From: Nocardia arthritidis NBRC 100137
GTDB lineage: Bacteria > Actinomycetota > Actinomycetes > Mycobacteriales > Mycobacteriaceae
Direction: 5' to 3'
Assembly (NCBI RefSeq): GCF_001612765.1
Contig: NZ_BDBB01000027.1
Coordinates: forward strand, 50,084 to 114,083
DNA: 64,000 nucleotides
Shown here: positions 1 through 9,327 of the stretch, in pieces
How the letters are laid out: every line of letters starts with the position of its first letter
Position numbering within the stretch: the stretch's first letter is position 1
Translations under genes and position numbers: made by a program
The notes under the pieces: model-generated
Databases searched by the model: none
Told to the model about the DNA's origin: nothing
What the model saw: the letters and a program-made list of their open reading frames with translations, nothing else

Positions 1-1065
1 CGATTCGGGTACGTCATCGAGGTCGACCCGTGGGATCCGAACTCGACGCCGATCAAGCACACCGCGATGGGCCGGGTGAAGCACGAGGCCGCCACCATCT
101 ATGTCACGAAGAACGGCGACGTCGTCTCCTACACAGGGGACGACGAAAAGTTCGAGTACATGTACAAGTTCGTGTCCTCGCGCAAGATTCAGCCGGGCAC
201 CGGCGCGGCCAGCATGCGGCACAACCTGACCATCCTGGACGCGGGCACGCTGTATGTCGCCAAGCTCACCGGCGACCACGCGGACAAGATCGACGGCACC
301 GGTGCCAAGCCGTCGGACAAGGGCTTCACCGGCACCGGCCAGTGGATCCCGCTGCTGGAAACCGGCGCGGACGGCAAGGGCAAGTCGCTGGTCGATGGCA
401 TGAGTGCGGAAGAGGTTGCGGTCTTCACCCGCCTGGCCGCCGACAAGGTGGGCGCCACCAAGATGGACCGCCCGGAGGACTTCGAGGCCAACCCCTACAC
501 CGGCAAGGTGTACGTGGCGCTGACCAACAACGACAACCGCGGCGCGGAAGGCAAGCAGGGACCGGACGAGGCGAACCCGCGCAAGCTCAACAAGAACGGT
601 CAGATCCTGGAGATCGACGACAACCACACCGGCACCGACTTCACCTGGTCGCTGCTGCTGGTCTGCGGCGATCCCGCCGCGGCCGACACCTACTTCGCCG
701 GATACGACAAATCCAAGGTCAGCCCGATCTCGTGCCCGGACAACCTGGCCTTCGACCCGTACGGCAACCTGTGGATCGCCACCGACGGCAACGCGTCGAA
801 GTCGAACGACGGCTTGTTCGCCGTTGTGCTCGACGGCCCGAATCGCGGCCAGACCAAGCAGTTCCTGACCGTCCCGCGCGGTGCGGAGACCTGCGGTCCG
901 GTAGTCGGCGAGGCACGGGTCATGGTGTGCGTGCAGCATCCAGGCGAGGCCGACGACGCCACTCCGGAGAACCCGTTGTCGCACTGGCCCGACGGCGGCA
1001 CCTCCCAGCCTCGTCCCTCGGTCGTGGCGGTCTGGAAGAAGGCCGGCGGCCGCATCGGAGTCTGA
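1..1065 (+). CDS. PhoX-family phosphatase (DUF839), C-terminal part
   Basis: The frame is open from the left edge of the window, so the start lies outside; 354 residues are visible before a TGA. The sequence matches the C-terminal half of PhoX/DUF839 phosphatases, which are calcium-dependent, usually Tat-exported alkaline phosphatases that release phosphate from organic esters. Typical stretches are NPYTGKVYVALTNNDNRG, CPDNLAFDPYGNLWIATDG and GAETCGPVVGEARVMV, which follow one another as in the family's beta-propeller fold. No signal peptide can be judged because the N-terminus is missing. The gene converges on the GH25 gene and ends just before a strong hairpin. Family assignment is firm; substrate is inferred. 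Confidence 0.88.
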   Translation, partial: RFGYVIEVDPWDPNSTPIKHTAMGRVKHEAATIYVTKNGDVVSYTGDDEKFEYMYKFVSSRKIQPGTGAASMRHNLTILDAGTLYVAKLTGDHADKIDGTGAKPSDKGFTGTGQWIPLLETGADGKGKSLVDGMSAEEVAVFTRLAADKVGATKMDRPEDFEANPYTGKVYVALTNNDNRGAEGKQGPDEANPRKLNKNGQILEIDDNHTGTDFTWSLLLVCGDPAAADTYFAGYDKSKVSPISCPDNLAFDPYGNLWIATDGNASKSNDGLFAVVLDGPNRGQTKQFLTVPRGAETCGPVVGEARVMVCVQHPGEADDATPENPLSHWPDGGTSQPRPSVVAVWKKAGGRIGV

Positions 1066-1131
1066 GACCACAGCCGCGGCACCGGCCCCTGCGACCACGG
1101 CCGATCACCATCCGCGGCTTTTCCCACGGGT

Positions 1132-1165
1132 GGAGCCGCTACTCGACTGGGCGAGTAGCGGCTCC
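1132..1165. terminator. Hairpin between convergent genes
   Basis: A perfect 14-bp inverted repeat (GGAGCCGCTACTCG and its complement) encloses a 6-nt loop. It lies between the stop codons of the convergent phosphatase and muramidase genes, so it can serve both strands. There is no clear T run after either arm. Confidence 0.7.
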
Positions 1166-1169
1166 GCTC

Positions 1170-1907
1170 TCAGCTACTGCCGGTGCCGCTTATGTTGGCG
1201 TAACCGGCGAAATCACCCTGGGCGCCGCTGTAGACGTTGAGGTCGACGCGGCCCGCTATGCCGGGAATGGCGCCGCTGTCGGTGGTCTGCCAAAACGTCC
1301 AGGTAGACCAACCGCCGGGCACCTCGGGTTGGGTGTTGCCGCGATAGTCGGCGATCCACAGCGGGTAATCGGCGAACTCGGCGGTGTCGGCCATCGCGGT
1401 ACGCCAGAAGTTGGGATAGGTGTAGAGGATCGGGACGCGGCCGGTGAGCGTTTCCACGGTGTTCAGGTAGCGGCGGGTCCAGTCGATCAAAGCCGCAGGG
1501 CCGAGACCGCCGGAGTCCTCCAAGTCCAGCACGGGCGGCAGGTCGAGCGGTCCGTTCTGTCCGAGCACCACCGCCGCGTACAGCGCGGCCTGCGGTTCGG
1601 GGGGCAGGTTGGGGCGGGCGTAGTGGTAGGTGCCCCGGGCCAGGCCCGCAGCGCGCATCAGCAGGCTGTCGGGCACGAAGTACGGGTTGATGTAACCGAG
1701 CCCCTCGGTGGCCTTGACCATGGCGAAGTTGTGGCCGGAACGCTTGACCGCGAACCAGTCGATCGGGCTGCCGCCGGTGTGCTGCCACGAGGAGACATCC
1801 GGACCGGTCGGTGTCGCGGTCGCGGAGTGCGTGGCGACGAGGATGCCGGACAGTGCGAGCAGCGACAGCGCTGTGCCGCGGCGAGTGGTCGACCTCCAGA
1901 TACCCAT
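1170..1907 (-). CDS. Secreted GH25 lysozyme-like muramidase
   Basis: The 245-residue protein starts with a signal peptide (RSTTRRGTALSLLALSGILV, then ATHSATA), so it is predicted to be exported. The rest is a GH25 domain of normal length for the family: PDVSSWQH at the first beta-strand, FAMVKATEG, GTYHYARP, the acidic pair in PPVLDLEDSG that carries the catalytic Asp/Glu, and FWQTTDSGAIPG near the end. GH25 enzymes cut the N-acetylmuramyl beta-1,4 bond of peptidoglycan. A role in wall turnover or in attacking competitors is inferred. The ATG at 1907 puts the signal peptide exactly at the N-terminus. No extra wall-binding domain is seen. Confidence 0.9.
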   Translation of the reverse strand: MGIWRSTTRRGTALSLLALSGILVATHSATATPTGPDVSSWQHTGGSPIDWFAVKRSGHNFAMVKATEGLGYINPYFVPDSLLMRAAGLARGTYHYARPNLPPEPQAALYAAVVLGQNGPLDLPPVLDLEDSGGLGPAALIDWTRRYLNTVETLTGRVPILYTYPNFWRTAMADTAEFADYPLWIADYRGNTQPEVPGGWSTWTFWQTTDSGAIPGIAGRVDLNVYSGAQGDFAGYANISGTGSS

Positions 1908-1981
1908 GCCGCACGACGATAGCCATTCGCTCTGGTCGTTACCAGTGTGACGAATGGGGTGTCAGAACTGTTCTGTGGCTT

Positions 1982-3319
1982 TCACCCCAACCAATCCAGG
2001 ACCGAGGCCGCCGTCCACGACTGCTGCATGCTGCCGAGCGGTTCGCCGGTGAACGGTTCGTAGTACTCGGCGAAGCTGCCGTCACTGGCCTGCCGCAAGC
2101 CCTCGGCGCGCAACATGAACGAACGCTCGGCCCAGCCGCGCCTGGCGAAGACCCAGGAGAACAGCCAGCTCATCACCGGCCACACCGGGCCGCGCCAGTA
2201 CTCGCGGGAACGGAAGTCCTTGGACACCGGCGAGGTCGAGGGCGGCAGCGCGTAGCGCAGATCCGGGTGTCCGCAGAAGCGCGGACCCTCGAACACGCGC
2301 AGCAAGCTGCGCTCGGTGTCGCGGGGGAGGCCGCCACACAGCAGCGGCGCGAACATCGAGAGCGTCTCGGTGTTGATCCACCGCTGCAATCGCACGTCGA
2401 AGTCGCGGGCCGCGCCGGTGCGGGCATCGGTCGTCGCGACGACACCCGCGCGGAAACGGTCGGCCCAGGCGTAGAGATCGCGCACGTCGGCGTGCGGCTG
2501 CTTGTACTCCTCGCCGATATTGGCCAGCACCTCGCAGGCCAGCGCGAAGATCCCGGTGACGAACACGTCCTCGACGGCGAAGCTCATGGTCGAGGCGAGC
2601 TGATAGTCGTCGTAGCCCGCGCGGCGCATCTGCTCCACCAGCCACAGGTAGCGGTCGTACTCGCGGTCGGTGGGCCGCTGGGTCGGATCGGACACCACCA
2701 GCACGTCCTCGCGGCGGTAGGGCGGCAGGTCGCCGGGGACCACGTGCTCGTAGGCGCGATCCCAGCGCGGCGAGTTGTCCATACCGGACTCCCAGCCGTG
2801 ATACAGGGTGATGCGGCCGGTCTCCTTGGGATCGCGGGCGTGCGCCAGCCAGCGATGCCAGCGCACCAGATCCGGCCAGCGCCGGTTGAGGAACTCCTCG
2901 GCCACGGACCTGGTACTGCGGCCGTGCCTGCGCGAGTGATCCAGGATCCGCTGCACCGCGATGGCGTGCACGGGCGGTTGGGTGATCCCGGAGGTGTCCA
3001 GGTCGTCCGGGGCGTTGGCCGCCAGTTTGCGGCACTCCCAGCGGGCCGGGCCGGGAAAATATCCGTCCACGCCGTTGGCGAAGACGATGTGCGGGATCAT
3101 GCCGTTCTTCCACTGCGCCGAGAGCAGGGTGTCCAGTTCGATCACCGCCCGCTCCACGCTCAGCGGCGCGAGGCCGACCGCGACGAATGCCGCGTCCCAG
3201 CTCCACATGTGCGGGTACAGGCGTGGCGCCGCGCTGGTCATCGTGCCCAGATCGTTGCCGCGCAGCAGGTAGGCAGCGCGGGCCGCGAGCTGGGTAGGGG
3301 TGAAGCCCGGATGTGCCAT
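1982..3319 (-). CDS. ggh: Glucosylglycerate hydrolase (GH63-like)
   Basis: The 445-residue protein matches the mycobacterial glucosylglycerate hydrolase group of GH63, whose studied member (M. hassiacum) is about 446 residues. It splits glucosylglycerate, a solute made under nitrogen limitation, into glucose and glycerate. Family hallmarks are MWSWDAAFVAVGLA near residue 40, YHGWESGMDNSPRWD near residue 180 containing the general-acid Asp, and FAEYYEPFTGEPLGSMQQSW near residue 420 containing the second catalytic carboxylate. The open frame extends upstream, but the ATG at 3319 matches the known length and has AGGGG directly before it. Mannosylglycerate hydrolase is the close alternative. No synthase gene (gpgS) is visible nearby. 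Confidence 0.85.
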   Translation of the reverse strand: MAHPGFTPTQLAARAAYLLRGNDLGTMTSAAPRLYPHMWSWDAAFVAVGLAPLSVERAVIELDTLLSAQWKNGMIPHIVFANGVDGYFPGPARWECRKLAANAPDDLDTSGITQPPVHAIAVQRILDHSRRHGRSTRSVAEEFLNRRWPDLVRWHRWLAHARDPKETGRITLYHGWESGMDNSPRWDRAYEHVVPGDLPPYRREDVLVVSDPTQRPTDREYDRYLWLVEQMRRAGYDDYQLASTMSFAVEDVFVTGIFALACEVLANIGEEYKQPHADVRDLYAWADRFRAGVVATTDARTGAARDFDVRLQRWINTETLSMFAPLLCGGLPRDTERSLLRVFEGPRFCGHPDLRYALPPSTSPVSKDFRSREYWRGPVWPVMSWLFSWVFARRGWAERSFMLRAEGLRQASDGSFAEYYEPFTGEPLGSMQQSWTAASVLDWLG

Positions 3320-3547
3320 CCCCCTATTCTGCGATGTCACCCGCAGATATGCCCGCTCAGCGGTGTCCGTTTCGTCCCCGTCCCCTGGGCCCGTGGCCGG
3401 TTGGTGTTCGGCGGTTCTCACTTTCGCATGCCCCGTCCGTGATTCGCTGCTCGAGATTGTCGCCTCGATTCGGTGTGCAGCGCTAGTCGTTCGTCCAGTG
3501 CTACGCGTTTCTACGCCTTCTTCACCCGGCCGGTTACGGTGGGGCCC

Positions 3548-4237
3548 ATGACTTCCGCCGCGCCCGCGAAACCGACCGCGTTGATCACCGGCGCCAGCCG
3601 TGGCCTGGGCGCCGCGATCGCCCGCGAACTCGCACCCACGCACGACCTGCTGCTGGGCGCCCGATCCGCGGAGTCGCTACGCGGCATCCTGGCGGAGCTG
3701 CCCGCCGCTCAGGGCTGGCCGGTCGAGTTGACCGACTATGCCGCCCTCGCCGAAGCGGTCGCGCCGATCCGGAGCCTGAACGTACTGGTGCACAACGCGG
3801 GCATCGCCGATCTCGGCACGATCGCCGGGTCCACCGTCGAACAGTGGCGGAACACGTTGGAGGCCAATCTGATCGCGGTTGCCGAGCTCACCCGGCTGCT
3901 GCTGCCCGCGCTGCGGGCGGGCAAGGGGCATGTGGTGCTGATCAACTCGGGCGCGGGGCTGCGCGCCAACGCGGGCTGGGCCTCCTACGCGGCGAGCAAG
4001 TTCGGACTGCGCGCTTTCGGTGACGCGTTGCGGCAGGAGGAGCCGCAACTGCGGGTGACCTCGATCCACCCGGGGCGTATCGACACCGATATGCAGCGAG
4101 AGATCATCGCGGGCGAGGGGCGCGAGTACCGGGCCGAGGATTTCCTGACCCCCGAGACGGTGGCATACACGGTGCGTTCCGCCATCGATACCCCGCGCGA
4201 CGCACACCCGACCGAGGTCGTGCTCCGGCCCTACTGA
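3548..4237 (+). CDS. Short-chain dehydrogenase/reductase (SDR)
   Basis: A 229-residue classical SDR. The Rossmann glycine motif TGASRGLG is at residues 14-21, NAG follows near residue 81, a catalytic Ser is in LINSGAG, and the YAASK Tyr-x3-Lys pair is near residue 145. These enzymes oxidise or reduce alcohol/carbonyl pairs with NAD(P). The substrate cannot be deduced. The start at 3548 is an ATG giving the usual short lead before the nucleotide-binding motif. The gene is divergent from the glucosylglycerate hydrolase gene with about 230 bases between them and converges on leuS. Confidence 0.85.
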   Translation: MTSAAPAKPTALITGASRGLGAAIARELAPTHDLLLGARSAESLRGILAELPAAQGWPVELTDYAALAEAVAPIRSLNVLVHNAGIADLGTIAGSTVEQWRNTLEANLIAVAELTRLLLPALRAGKGHVVLINSGAGLRANAGWASYAASKFGLRAFGDALRQEEPQLRVTSIHPGRIDTDMQREIIAGEGREYRAEDFLTPETVAYTVRSAIDTPRDAHPTEVVLRPY

Positions 4238-4238
4238 C

Positions 4239-4254
4239 AGCGCCTCGGGGCGCT
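4239..4254 (+). terminator. Short hairpin after SDR gene
   Basis: AGCGCC, a TCGG tetraloop and GGCGCT form a 6-bp stem directly after the SDR stop codon, followed by TT. The stem is short, so this is a weak candidate. Confidence 0.35.
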
Positions 4255-4334
4255 TTCCGGCGGCAGCGACCGGCGTATTCACCCTTTCCCCGGTCACGCT
4301 CGACGACGTGCTGCTCCCGCCGCGCCGACCCGCC

Positions 4335-7181
4335 TCAGGCGACGATGTTCACCAGGCGTCCGGGCACCACGATCAGCTTGCGCGGCGCCGCTCCGTTGAG
4401 CAGCGCGGCGATCTTCTCGTCGGCCAGCGCGGCCGCCTCGATCGCCGCGTTGTCCGCGTCGGCCGCCACCTGAATCCGGCTGCGCACCTTGCCGTTCACC
4501 TGAATCGGGTACTCCACCGACTCCTCGACCAGCAGGGCGGGATCGGCGACCGGGAACGGGCCGTGCGCCAGGGACGTGGTGTGGCCCAGTCGCTCCCACA
4601 GCTCCTCGGCGACGTGCGGGGCCAGCGGCGCCAGCATCAGCACCAGCGGCTCCACCACCGAGCGCGGCGCGCCGTCCGGGTAGCTCTTGGTCAGGTGGTT
4701 GGTCAGCTCGATCAGCTTGGCGCCCGCCGTGTTGTCGCGCAACGCGGCGAAATCCTCGTCCACGCCCGCGATCGTCTTGTGCAGCAGGCGCAGCGTCTCG
4801 CCGGTCGGCTCGGCGTCGGTGACCCGCAGCGCGCCGGACTCCTCGTTCACCACCAGGCGCCAGGCCCGTTGCAGGAACCGGTGCGCGCCGACGACGTCTT
4901 TGGTGGCCCACGGCCGCGAGGTGTCCAGCGGACCCATGGCCATCTCGTAGAAGCGGAAGGTGTCGGCGCCGTACAGATCGCACATCTCGTCCGGGGAGAT
5001 GGCGTTCTTCAGCGACTTGCCGATCTTGCCGTACTCCTGGAACACCCTGATCTCGGTGCCGGTGGCGTCGGTCCAGAAGAACTGGCCGTCGCGTTCGACC
5101 ACCTCGGCGGCTGGCACGTACGCGCCGCGCTCGTCGGTATAGGCGTGCGCCTGGATGTAGCCCTGGTTGAACAGTCGCCGGTACGGCTCCGAGCTGCTGA
5201 CATCGCCCAGGTCGAACAGCACCTTCTGCCAGAACCGCGCGTACAGCAGGTGCAGCACCGCGTGCTCGACACCGCCGACGTACAGGTCCACGCCGCCCGG
5301 ATCGGCCGGTCCGCCGACCTCGGCGCGCGGGCCCAGCCAGTACGCCTCGTTCTCCGGGGCGCAGAATGCCTCGGTGTTCGTCGGATCGGCGTAGCGCAGC
5401 TGATACCACGAGCTGCCCGCCCAGTTCGGCATGACGTTGGTGTCGCGGCGGTATTTCCTGGGCCCATCGCCCAGGTCCAGTTCGACATGCACCCAGTCGG
5501 TGGCCTTGGCCAGCGGCGGCGACGGTTCGGACGTCGCGTCGTCCGGGTCGAAGGTCACCGGCGCGAAATCGTCGAGTTCCGGCAGCCGCACCGGCAGCAT
5601 GGACTCCGGCAGCGCGTGCGGTGCGCCCTGCTCGTCGTAGACGATCGGGAACGGCTCGCCCCAATAGCGCTGCCGGGCGAACAGCCAGTCGCGCAGCTTG
5701 TACTGGATGGTGCCGGTGCCGTGGCCGTCGGACTCCAGCCGGGCGATCACCGTGGCCTTGGCGTCTTCGACCGACAGCCCGTCCAGGTAGCCGGAATTCA
5801 CCAGTTCGCCCTCACCGGAGTGGGCCGAGACGGTGATGTCGCCGCCGGAGATGACCTCTTTGATCGGCAGCCCGAGCGCGGTGGCGAAATCCCAGTCGCG
5901 CTGGTCGTGCCCGGGTACCGCCATGATCGCGCCGGTGCCGTATCCGCTGAGCACATAGTCGGCGATGAAGATCGGCACAGGCGCGCCGTTCACCGGGTTG
6001 GTGGCGTAGTTGCCCAGGAAGACGCCGGTCTTCTCCTTGTTCTCCTGACGCTCCAGATCCGATTTGGCCGCGATCGACTTGCGGTAGGCCGCGACGGCGT
6101 CCGCCGGGGACGCGGCCCCGCCGTTGGTCCAGCGGGGATCGACGTCGGCGGGCCACGCGGCCGCGGTCAGCTTGTCCACCAGCTCGTGTTCGGGCGCGAG
6201 CACGACGTACGTCGCGCCGAACAAGGTGTCGGGCCGGGTGGTGAAAACCTCGATCTGCTCGCCGTCGGCGTCGAACCTCACCTGCGCCCCGCGCGAACGC
6301 CCGATCCAGTTGCGCTGCATGGCCTTGACGTTCTCCGGCCAGTCCAGCCGGTCGAGATCGTCGACCAACCGGTCGGCGTAGGAGGTGATGCGCATCATCC
6401 ACTGCCACAGCCGCTTCCGGAACACCGGGAAGTTGCCGCGCTCACTGCGACCTTCGGCGGTGACCTCTTCGTTGGACAGCACGGTGCCCAGACCCGGGCA
6501 CCAGTTCACCATCGAATCCGTCTGGTAGACCAAGCGGTAGGAGTCCAGCAGTGAGCCGCGTTCGGCGGGACTCAGCGCGGCCCAGTCCTTCCCGTCCGGG
6601 ACCGCCCGCGCACCGGAGGCGAACTGGGCCTCCAGCTCGGCGATCGGGCGGGCGCGATCGGCCTCCTGGTCGTACCAGGCGTTGTAGATGCGCAGGAAGA
6701 TCCACTGCGTCCAGCGGTAGTACTCCGGATCGGTGGTCGCGAACGAGCGCCGCCGGTCGTGGCCGAGCCCCAGCCGGTCCAGCTGGCGCTGCATCGTGGC
6801 GATGTTCGACTCGGTGGTCTCGCGCGGGTGCGCGCCGGTCTGCACCGCGTACTGCTCGGCGGGCAGGCCGAAGGCGTCGTAGCCGAGGGCGTGCAGCACA
6901 TTGCGGCCGTGCATGCGGTGGTAGCGGGCGAAGACATCGGTGGCGATATAACCCAGCGGATGTCCGACGTGCAGCCCCGCGCCCGAGGGGTAGGGGAACA
7001 TGTCCTGCACGAACAGCTTGTCCGGCGGCGTCGGGCCCGCCAGCGGCCCCACCGGGTTCGGCGCATGGAAGGTTCCGCGTTCGTCCCACGTCCGCTGCCA
7101 CCGGCGTTCGATGCGGCCGGCAAGCTCCGCGTTGTACCGATGCTCTGGTACATCGCTTTCGGTTGCGCGTGTGTCTTGCAC
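4335..7181 (-). CDS. leuS: Leucyl-tRNA synthetase
   Basis: A 948-residue class I aminoacyl-tRNA synthetase that charges tRNA-Leu in the cytoplasm. The HIGH-type ATP motif appears as LHVGHPLGY near residue 72, with FPYPSGAG before it. The KMSKS loop is KIGKSLKNA near residue 717, as in actinobacterial LeuRS. The CP1 editing domain is present (GTGAIMAVPGHDQRDWDFA). Length matches mycobacterial LeuRS. The start is GTG at 7181 with GGCAGG upstream. The first about 25 residues are variable, so a slightly different start is possible. I saw no T-box leader in the roughly 160 bases upstream. Confidence 0.97.
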   Translation of the reverse strand: MQDTRATESDVPEHRYNAELAGRIERRWQRTWDERGTFHAPNPVGPLAGPTPPDKLFVQDMFPYPSGAGLHVGHPLGYIATDVFARYHRMHGRNVLHALGYDAFGLPAEQYAVQTGAHPRETTESNIATMQRQLDRLGLGHDRRRSFATTDPEYYRWTQWIFLRIYNAWYDQEADRARPIAELEAQFASGARAVPDGKDWAALSPAERGSLLDSYRLVYQTDSMVNWCPGLGTVLSNEEVTAEGRSERGNFPVFRKRLWQWMMRITSYADRLVDDLDRLDWPENVKAMQRNWIGRSRGAQVRFDADGEQIEVFTTRPDTLFGATYVVLAPEHELVDKLTAAAWPADVDPRWTNGGAASPADAVAAYRKSIAAKSDLERQENKEKTGVFLGNYATNPVNGAPVPIFIADYVLSGYGTGAIMAVPGHDQRDWDFATALGLPIKEVISGGDITVSAHSGEGELVNSGYLDGLSVEDAKATVIARLESDGHGTGTIQYKLRDWLFARQRYWGEPFPIVYDEQGAPHALPESMLPVRLPELDDFAPVTFDPDDATSEPSPPLAKATDWVHVELDLGDGPRKYRRDTNVMPNWAGSSWYQLRYADPTNTEAFCAPENEAYWLGPRAEVGGPADPGGVDLYVGGVEHAVLHLLYARFWQKVLFDLGDVSSSEPYRRLFNQGYIQAHAYTDERGAYVPAAEVVERDGQFFWTDATGTEIRVFQEYGKIGKSLKNAISPDEMCDLYGADTFRFYEMAMGPLDTSRPWATKDVVGAHRFLQRAWRLVVNEESGALRVTDAEPTGETLRLLHKTIAGVDEDFAALRDNTAGAKLIELTNHLTKSYPDGAPRSVVEPLVLMLAPLAPHVAEELWERLGHTTSLAHGPFPVADPALLVEESVEYPIQVNGKVRSRIQVAADADNAAIEAAALADEKIAALLNGAAPRKLIVVPGRLVNIVA

Positions 7182-7345
7182 GGTCCTGCCTTCTTGTGGT
7201 CGCCGATCCCCGACAAACTTCGTCTATCAGGGTAGAACGTCACCTCCGCTGGACCGAAAATCGGGCTGGCCTGGATTTTGCCGACGTGTCCTCGGTCGCA
7301 CCGCCCGTCAAGGGCCCGGCGGCACCGATGCGCTAGCCTGCATGG

Positions 7346-7753
7346 GTGTTCCTCGTCGCTCTCGTCCTGTTCGCGCCGGCTGTCGTAGCCGTCACCACCG
7401 GCGCACTCGGGCTGACCGGCCGGTTGCCCCGCAATCGTTTCTTCGGGGTGCACACCGAGGCCGCGTTGTCCACCGACGAGACGTTCCGCGTCGCCAACCG
7501 GGTCGCCGCGCCCACCTCGATCGCGGCCGGGGCGCTGCTGTTCGCCGGTGGTCTCGTCGCGCTGGTCGCCGGCGGATTCGTCGCGCTGGCGGTCGCGGCC
7601 TGCACCGCCGTGGTCGCGTTGTTCACCCTCGGCGCGGGCGCGAATGCCGCCGCGCAGGCGGCCGACGCCATCGCTGCGCCCCCCGAGACCGGCGGTTGCG
7701 GCAGCTCCTGCGGCGCGTGCTCACTGCGCGACGCCTGTTTGCCCGCGAGCTGA
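7346..7753 (+). CDS. SdpI-like membrane protein with Cys-rich tail
   Basis: A 135-residue small membrane protein. It has one hydrophobic segment at residues 2-22, a conserved GLTGRLPRNRFFGVHTEAAL stretch resembling the SdpI/YhfL-type LPRN..G.RT..ALS motif, and two further hydrophobic segments at about residues 55-90. Bacillus SdpI is an immunity and signalling protein; most actinobacterial relatives are unstudied, so no function is claimed. Unusually, the C-terminus carries GGCGSSCGACSLRDAC with four cysteines. The start is a GTG 165 bases from the divergent leuS start. The stop lies 13 bases from the end of the convergent cupin gene. Confidence 0.75.
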   Translation: MFLVALVLFAPAVVAVTTGALGLTGRLPRNRFFGVHTEAALSTDETFRVANRVAAPTSIAAGALLFAGGLVALVAGGFVALAVAACTAVVALFTLGAGANAAAQAADAIAAPPETGGCGSSCGACSLRDACLPAS

Positions 7754-7766
7754 GGGCAACCGCGCT

Positions 7767-8132
7767 TCACTTCGGCGACGCCACGCTGCGCGACAGCGGG
7801 CTGCCGACCGGAGTGACGTAGAGCACGCACAGCAGCACCGGCGCGGTCCCGATATTGCGGGCGACGTGCGGGTACCGCGGCCCGCTCGGTTCGCGGAAGA
7901 TCCGCCACCGCCGATAGGTGACCGGCGCGCAGTCCGCCCCCGGGTGATCGAGCGTCCCCCGCGCGACGAGGACGAACAGCGTCCCGTCGTGATAGTGCCA
8001 CCCGCTGGAGCCGCCGGGTTCGATGATCGTCTGGCGCAGGATGAACGCCCGTCGTCCCACGGCGAACCGGAAGAGGACCCGGCTGGCGGTCCCGTGCGCG
8101 GGCGCCGCGTTGGCCTCGAATGCGCGCCACAT
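7767..8132 (-). CDS. Small cupin-domain protein
   Basis: A 121-residue single-domain protein with a cupin core: PGGSSGWHYHDGTLFVLVARG holds the metal-binding His-x-His pair near residue 45, and RYPHVARNIGTAPVLLCVLYV supplies the later His and final strands. Small cupins bind metals and serve as enzymes, sensors or storage-type proteins; which applies here is unknown. The ATG at 8132 gives a short lead before the domain. The 168 bases between this gene and the divergent sigma-factor gene must hold both promoters. Confidence 0.75.
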   Translation of the reverse strand: MWRAFEANAAPAHGTASRVLFRFAVGRRAFILRQTIIEPGGSSGWHYHDGTLFVLVARGTLDHPGADCAPVTYRRWRIFREPSGPRYPHVARNIGTAPVLLCVLYVTPVGSPLSRSVASPK

Positions 8133-8300
8133 CCCTCGATCGAATCATTTCCGCTCGACTACTCCAAGCCTTCCGCGATCCGCGCCCGGATGTCGTCTGT
8201 ACCGGCTGGGTGGGTCGTCGACGTCCGCTACAGATCTGTTCTGGTCGGGTGGCAGGCGTAGCGGTTGGCGCAAGCGGGCGGCGGCGGCTAGCTTCGAGCT

Positions 8301-9245
8301 ATGCCGGCTGGTGCGCCTGAGGTCGAGGTATTCGAGAACGCCCGGCCGCGACTGGAGGCGATCGCGTATCGCCTGTTGGGTTCGGCGAGCGATGCCGAGG
8401 ACGCGGTGCAGGATACGTTCATGCGCTGGCACGCCGCCGACCGCGCGTTCGTCGAGACGCCCGAGGCGTGGCTGACGAAGGTGCTCACCAATATCTGCCT
8501 CAACCAGCTCGCTTCGGCACGGGCACGGCGAGAGGCATATGTAGGCCAGTGGCTGCCCGAGCCGATCTTTGCCGGGGACCGGATGCTCGGCCCGGCCGAG
8601 ACCGTCGAGCAGCGCGAATCGGTGTCGATCGCGATGCTCACCCTGATGGAACGACTGTCGGCCAATGAGCGCGTGGTGTATGTGCTTCGCGAGGCATTCG
8701 GCTACGCGCACAACGAGATCGCCGAAATCCTCGATATCACCGAGTCCAACTGCTATCAGATCTACCGGCGCGCGAAACAGCGCGTGACCGGCGACCGGAC
8801 CCGCGTGGAGATCGATGAGGCCGCCGCCCGCAAGATCGTCGACGAGTTTCTCGCTGCCGCGCTGAGCGGCAACACCGACTCGCTGGTGCGGATGTTGACC
8901 GACGACGCGATCAGCGCGGGCGACGGTGGCGGCGTGGTCTTCTCGCTACCGGAGCCGATCACCGGCGCGCTGCGGGTGGCGCGATTCCTGCGCCGTCTGT
9001 TCGAGCCGACCGTCGACAAGTGGGCGGCGATCGGCGGTCGCGCCGCTCTGTTCGACGCGGTGGCCAATGGCGTGCCCGCGGTGGTGATCGTGGTCGGCGA
9101 TCGGGTCGTCGGTGTCATCTCCCTGGAGGTGACGACCGACGGGATCGCGGCCGTCCACACCCAGGCCAACCCGAGCAAGCTCGTCCGCGCGACGCGCCGC
9201 TGGGCGATGTCCGAGCACGGGAACCCCCTGGTCGACGTATGGTGA
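8301..9245 (+). CDS. sigJ: ECF sigma factor, SigJ/ECF41 group
   Basis: A 314-residue extracytoplasmic-function sigma factor. Region 2 is seen in YRLLGSASDAEDAVQDTFMRW and region 4 in ANERVVYVLREAFGYAHNEI followed by a helix-turn-helix. After about residue 175 there is a SnoaL-like C-terminal domain (VDEFLAAALSGNTDSLVRML), the hallmark of ECF41/SigJ factors. In this group the fused domain, rather than a separate anti-sigma factor, controls activity. ECF41 genes typically sit beside a carboxymuconolactone decarboxylase, oxidoreductase or epimerase target, and the oxidoreductase 82 bases downstream fits. Its promoter shows no convincing ECF41 motif by eye. Confidence 0.9.
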   Translation: MPAGAPEVEVFENARPRLEAIAYRLLGSASDAEDAVQDTFMRWHAADRAFVETPEAWLTKVLTNICLNQLASARARREAYVGQWLPEPIFAGDRMLGPAETVEQRESVSIAMLTLMERLSANERVVYVLREAFGYAHNEIAEILDITESNCYQIYRRAKQRVTGDRTRVEIDEAAARKIVDEFLAAALSGNTDSLVRMLTDDAISAGDGGGVVFSLPEPITGALRVARFLRRLFEPTVDKWAAIGGRAALFDAVANGVPAVVIVVGDRVVGVISLEVTTDGIAAVHTQANPSKLVRATRRWAMSEHGNPLVDVW

Positions 9246-9327
9246 CCTAGATCACACCTCCCTTCTGTCAGGTTCCGCGCCGCTGTCCGGTTCAGGAAGC
9301 GAACACCACCCAGACAGGAGTGAGACC

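Noticed and set aside
7182..7345. T-box or other leader RNA before leuS
   Set aside because: No T-box sequence, specifier stem or terminator-like structure could be seen in this short stretch.
9246..9327. An ECF41-type promoter (TGTCA at 9266) before the FAD oxidoreductase gene
   Set aside because: No CGTC-like -10 element is found at the required 16-17 base spacing; the nearest GTCC is about 11 bases away.
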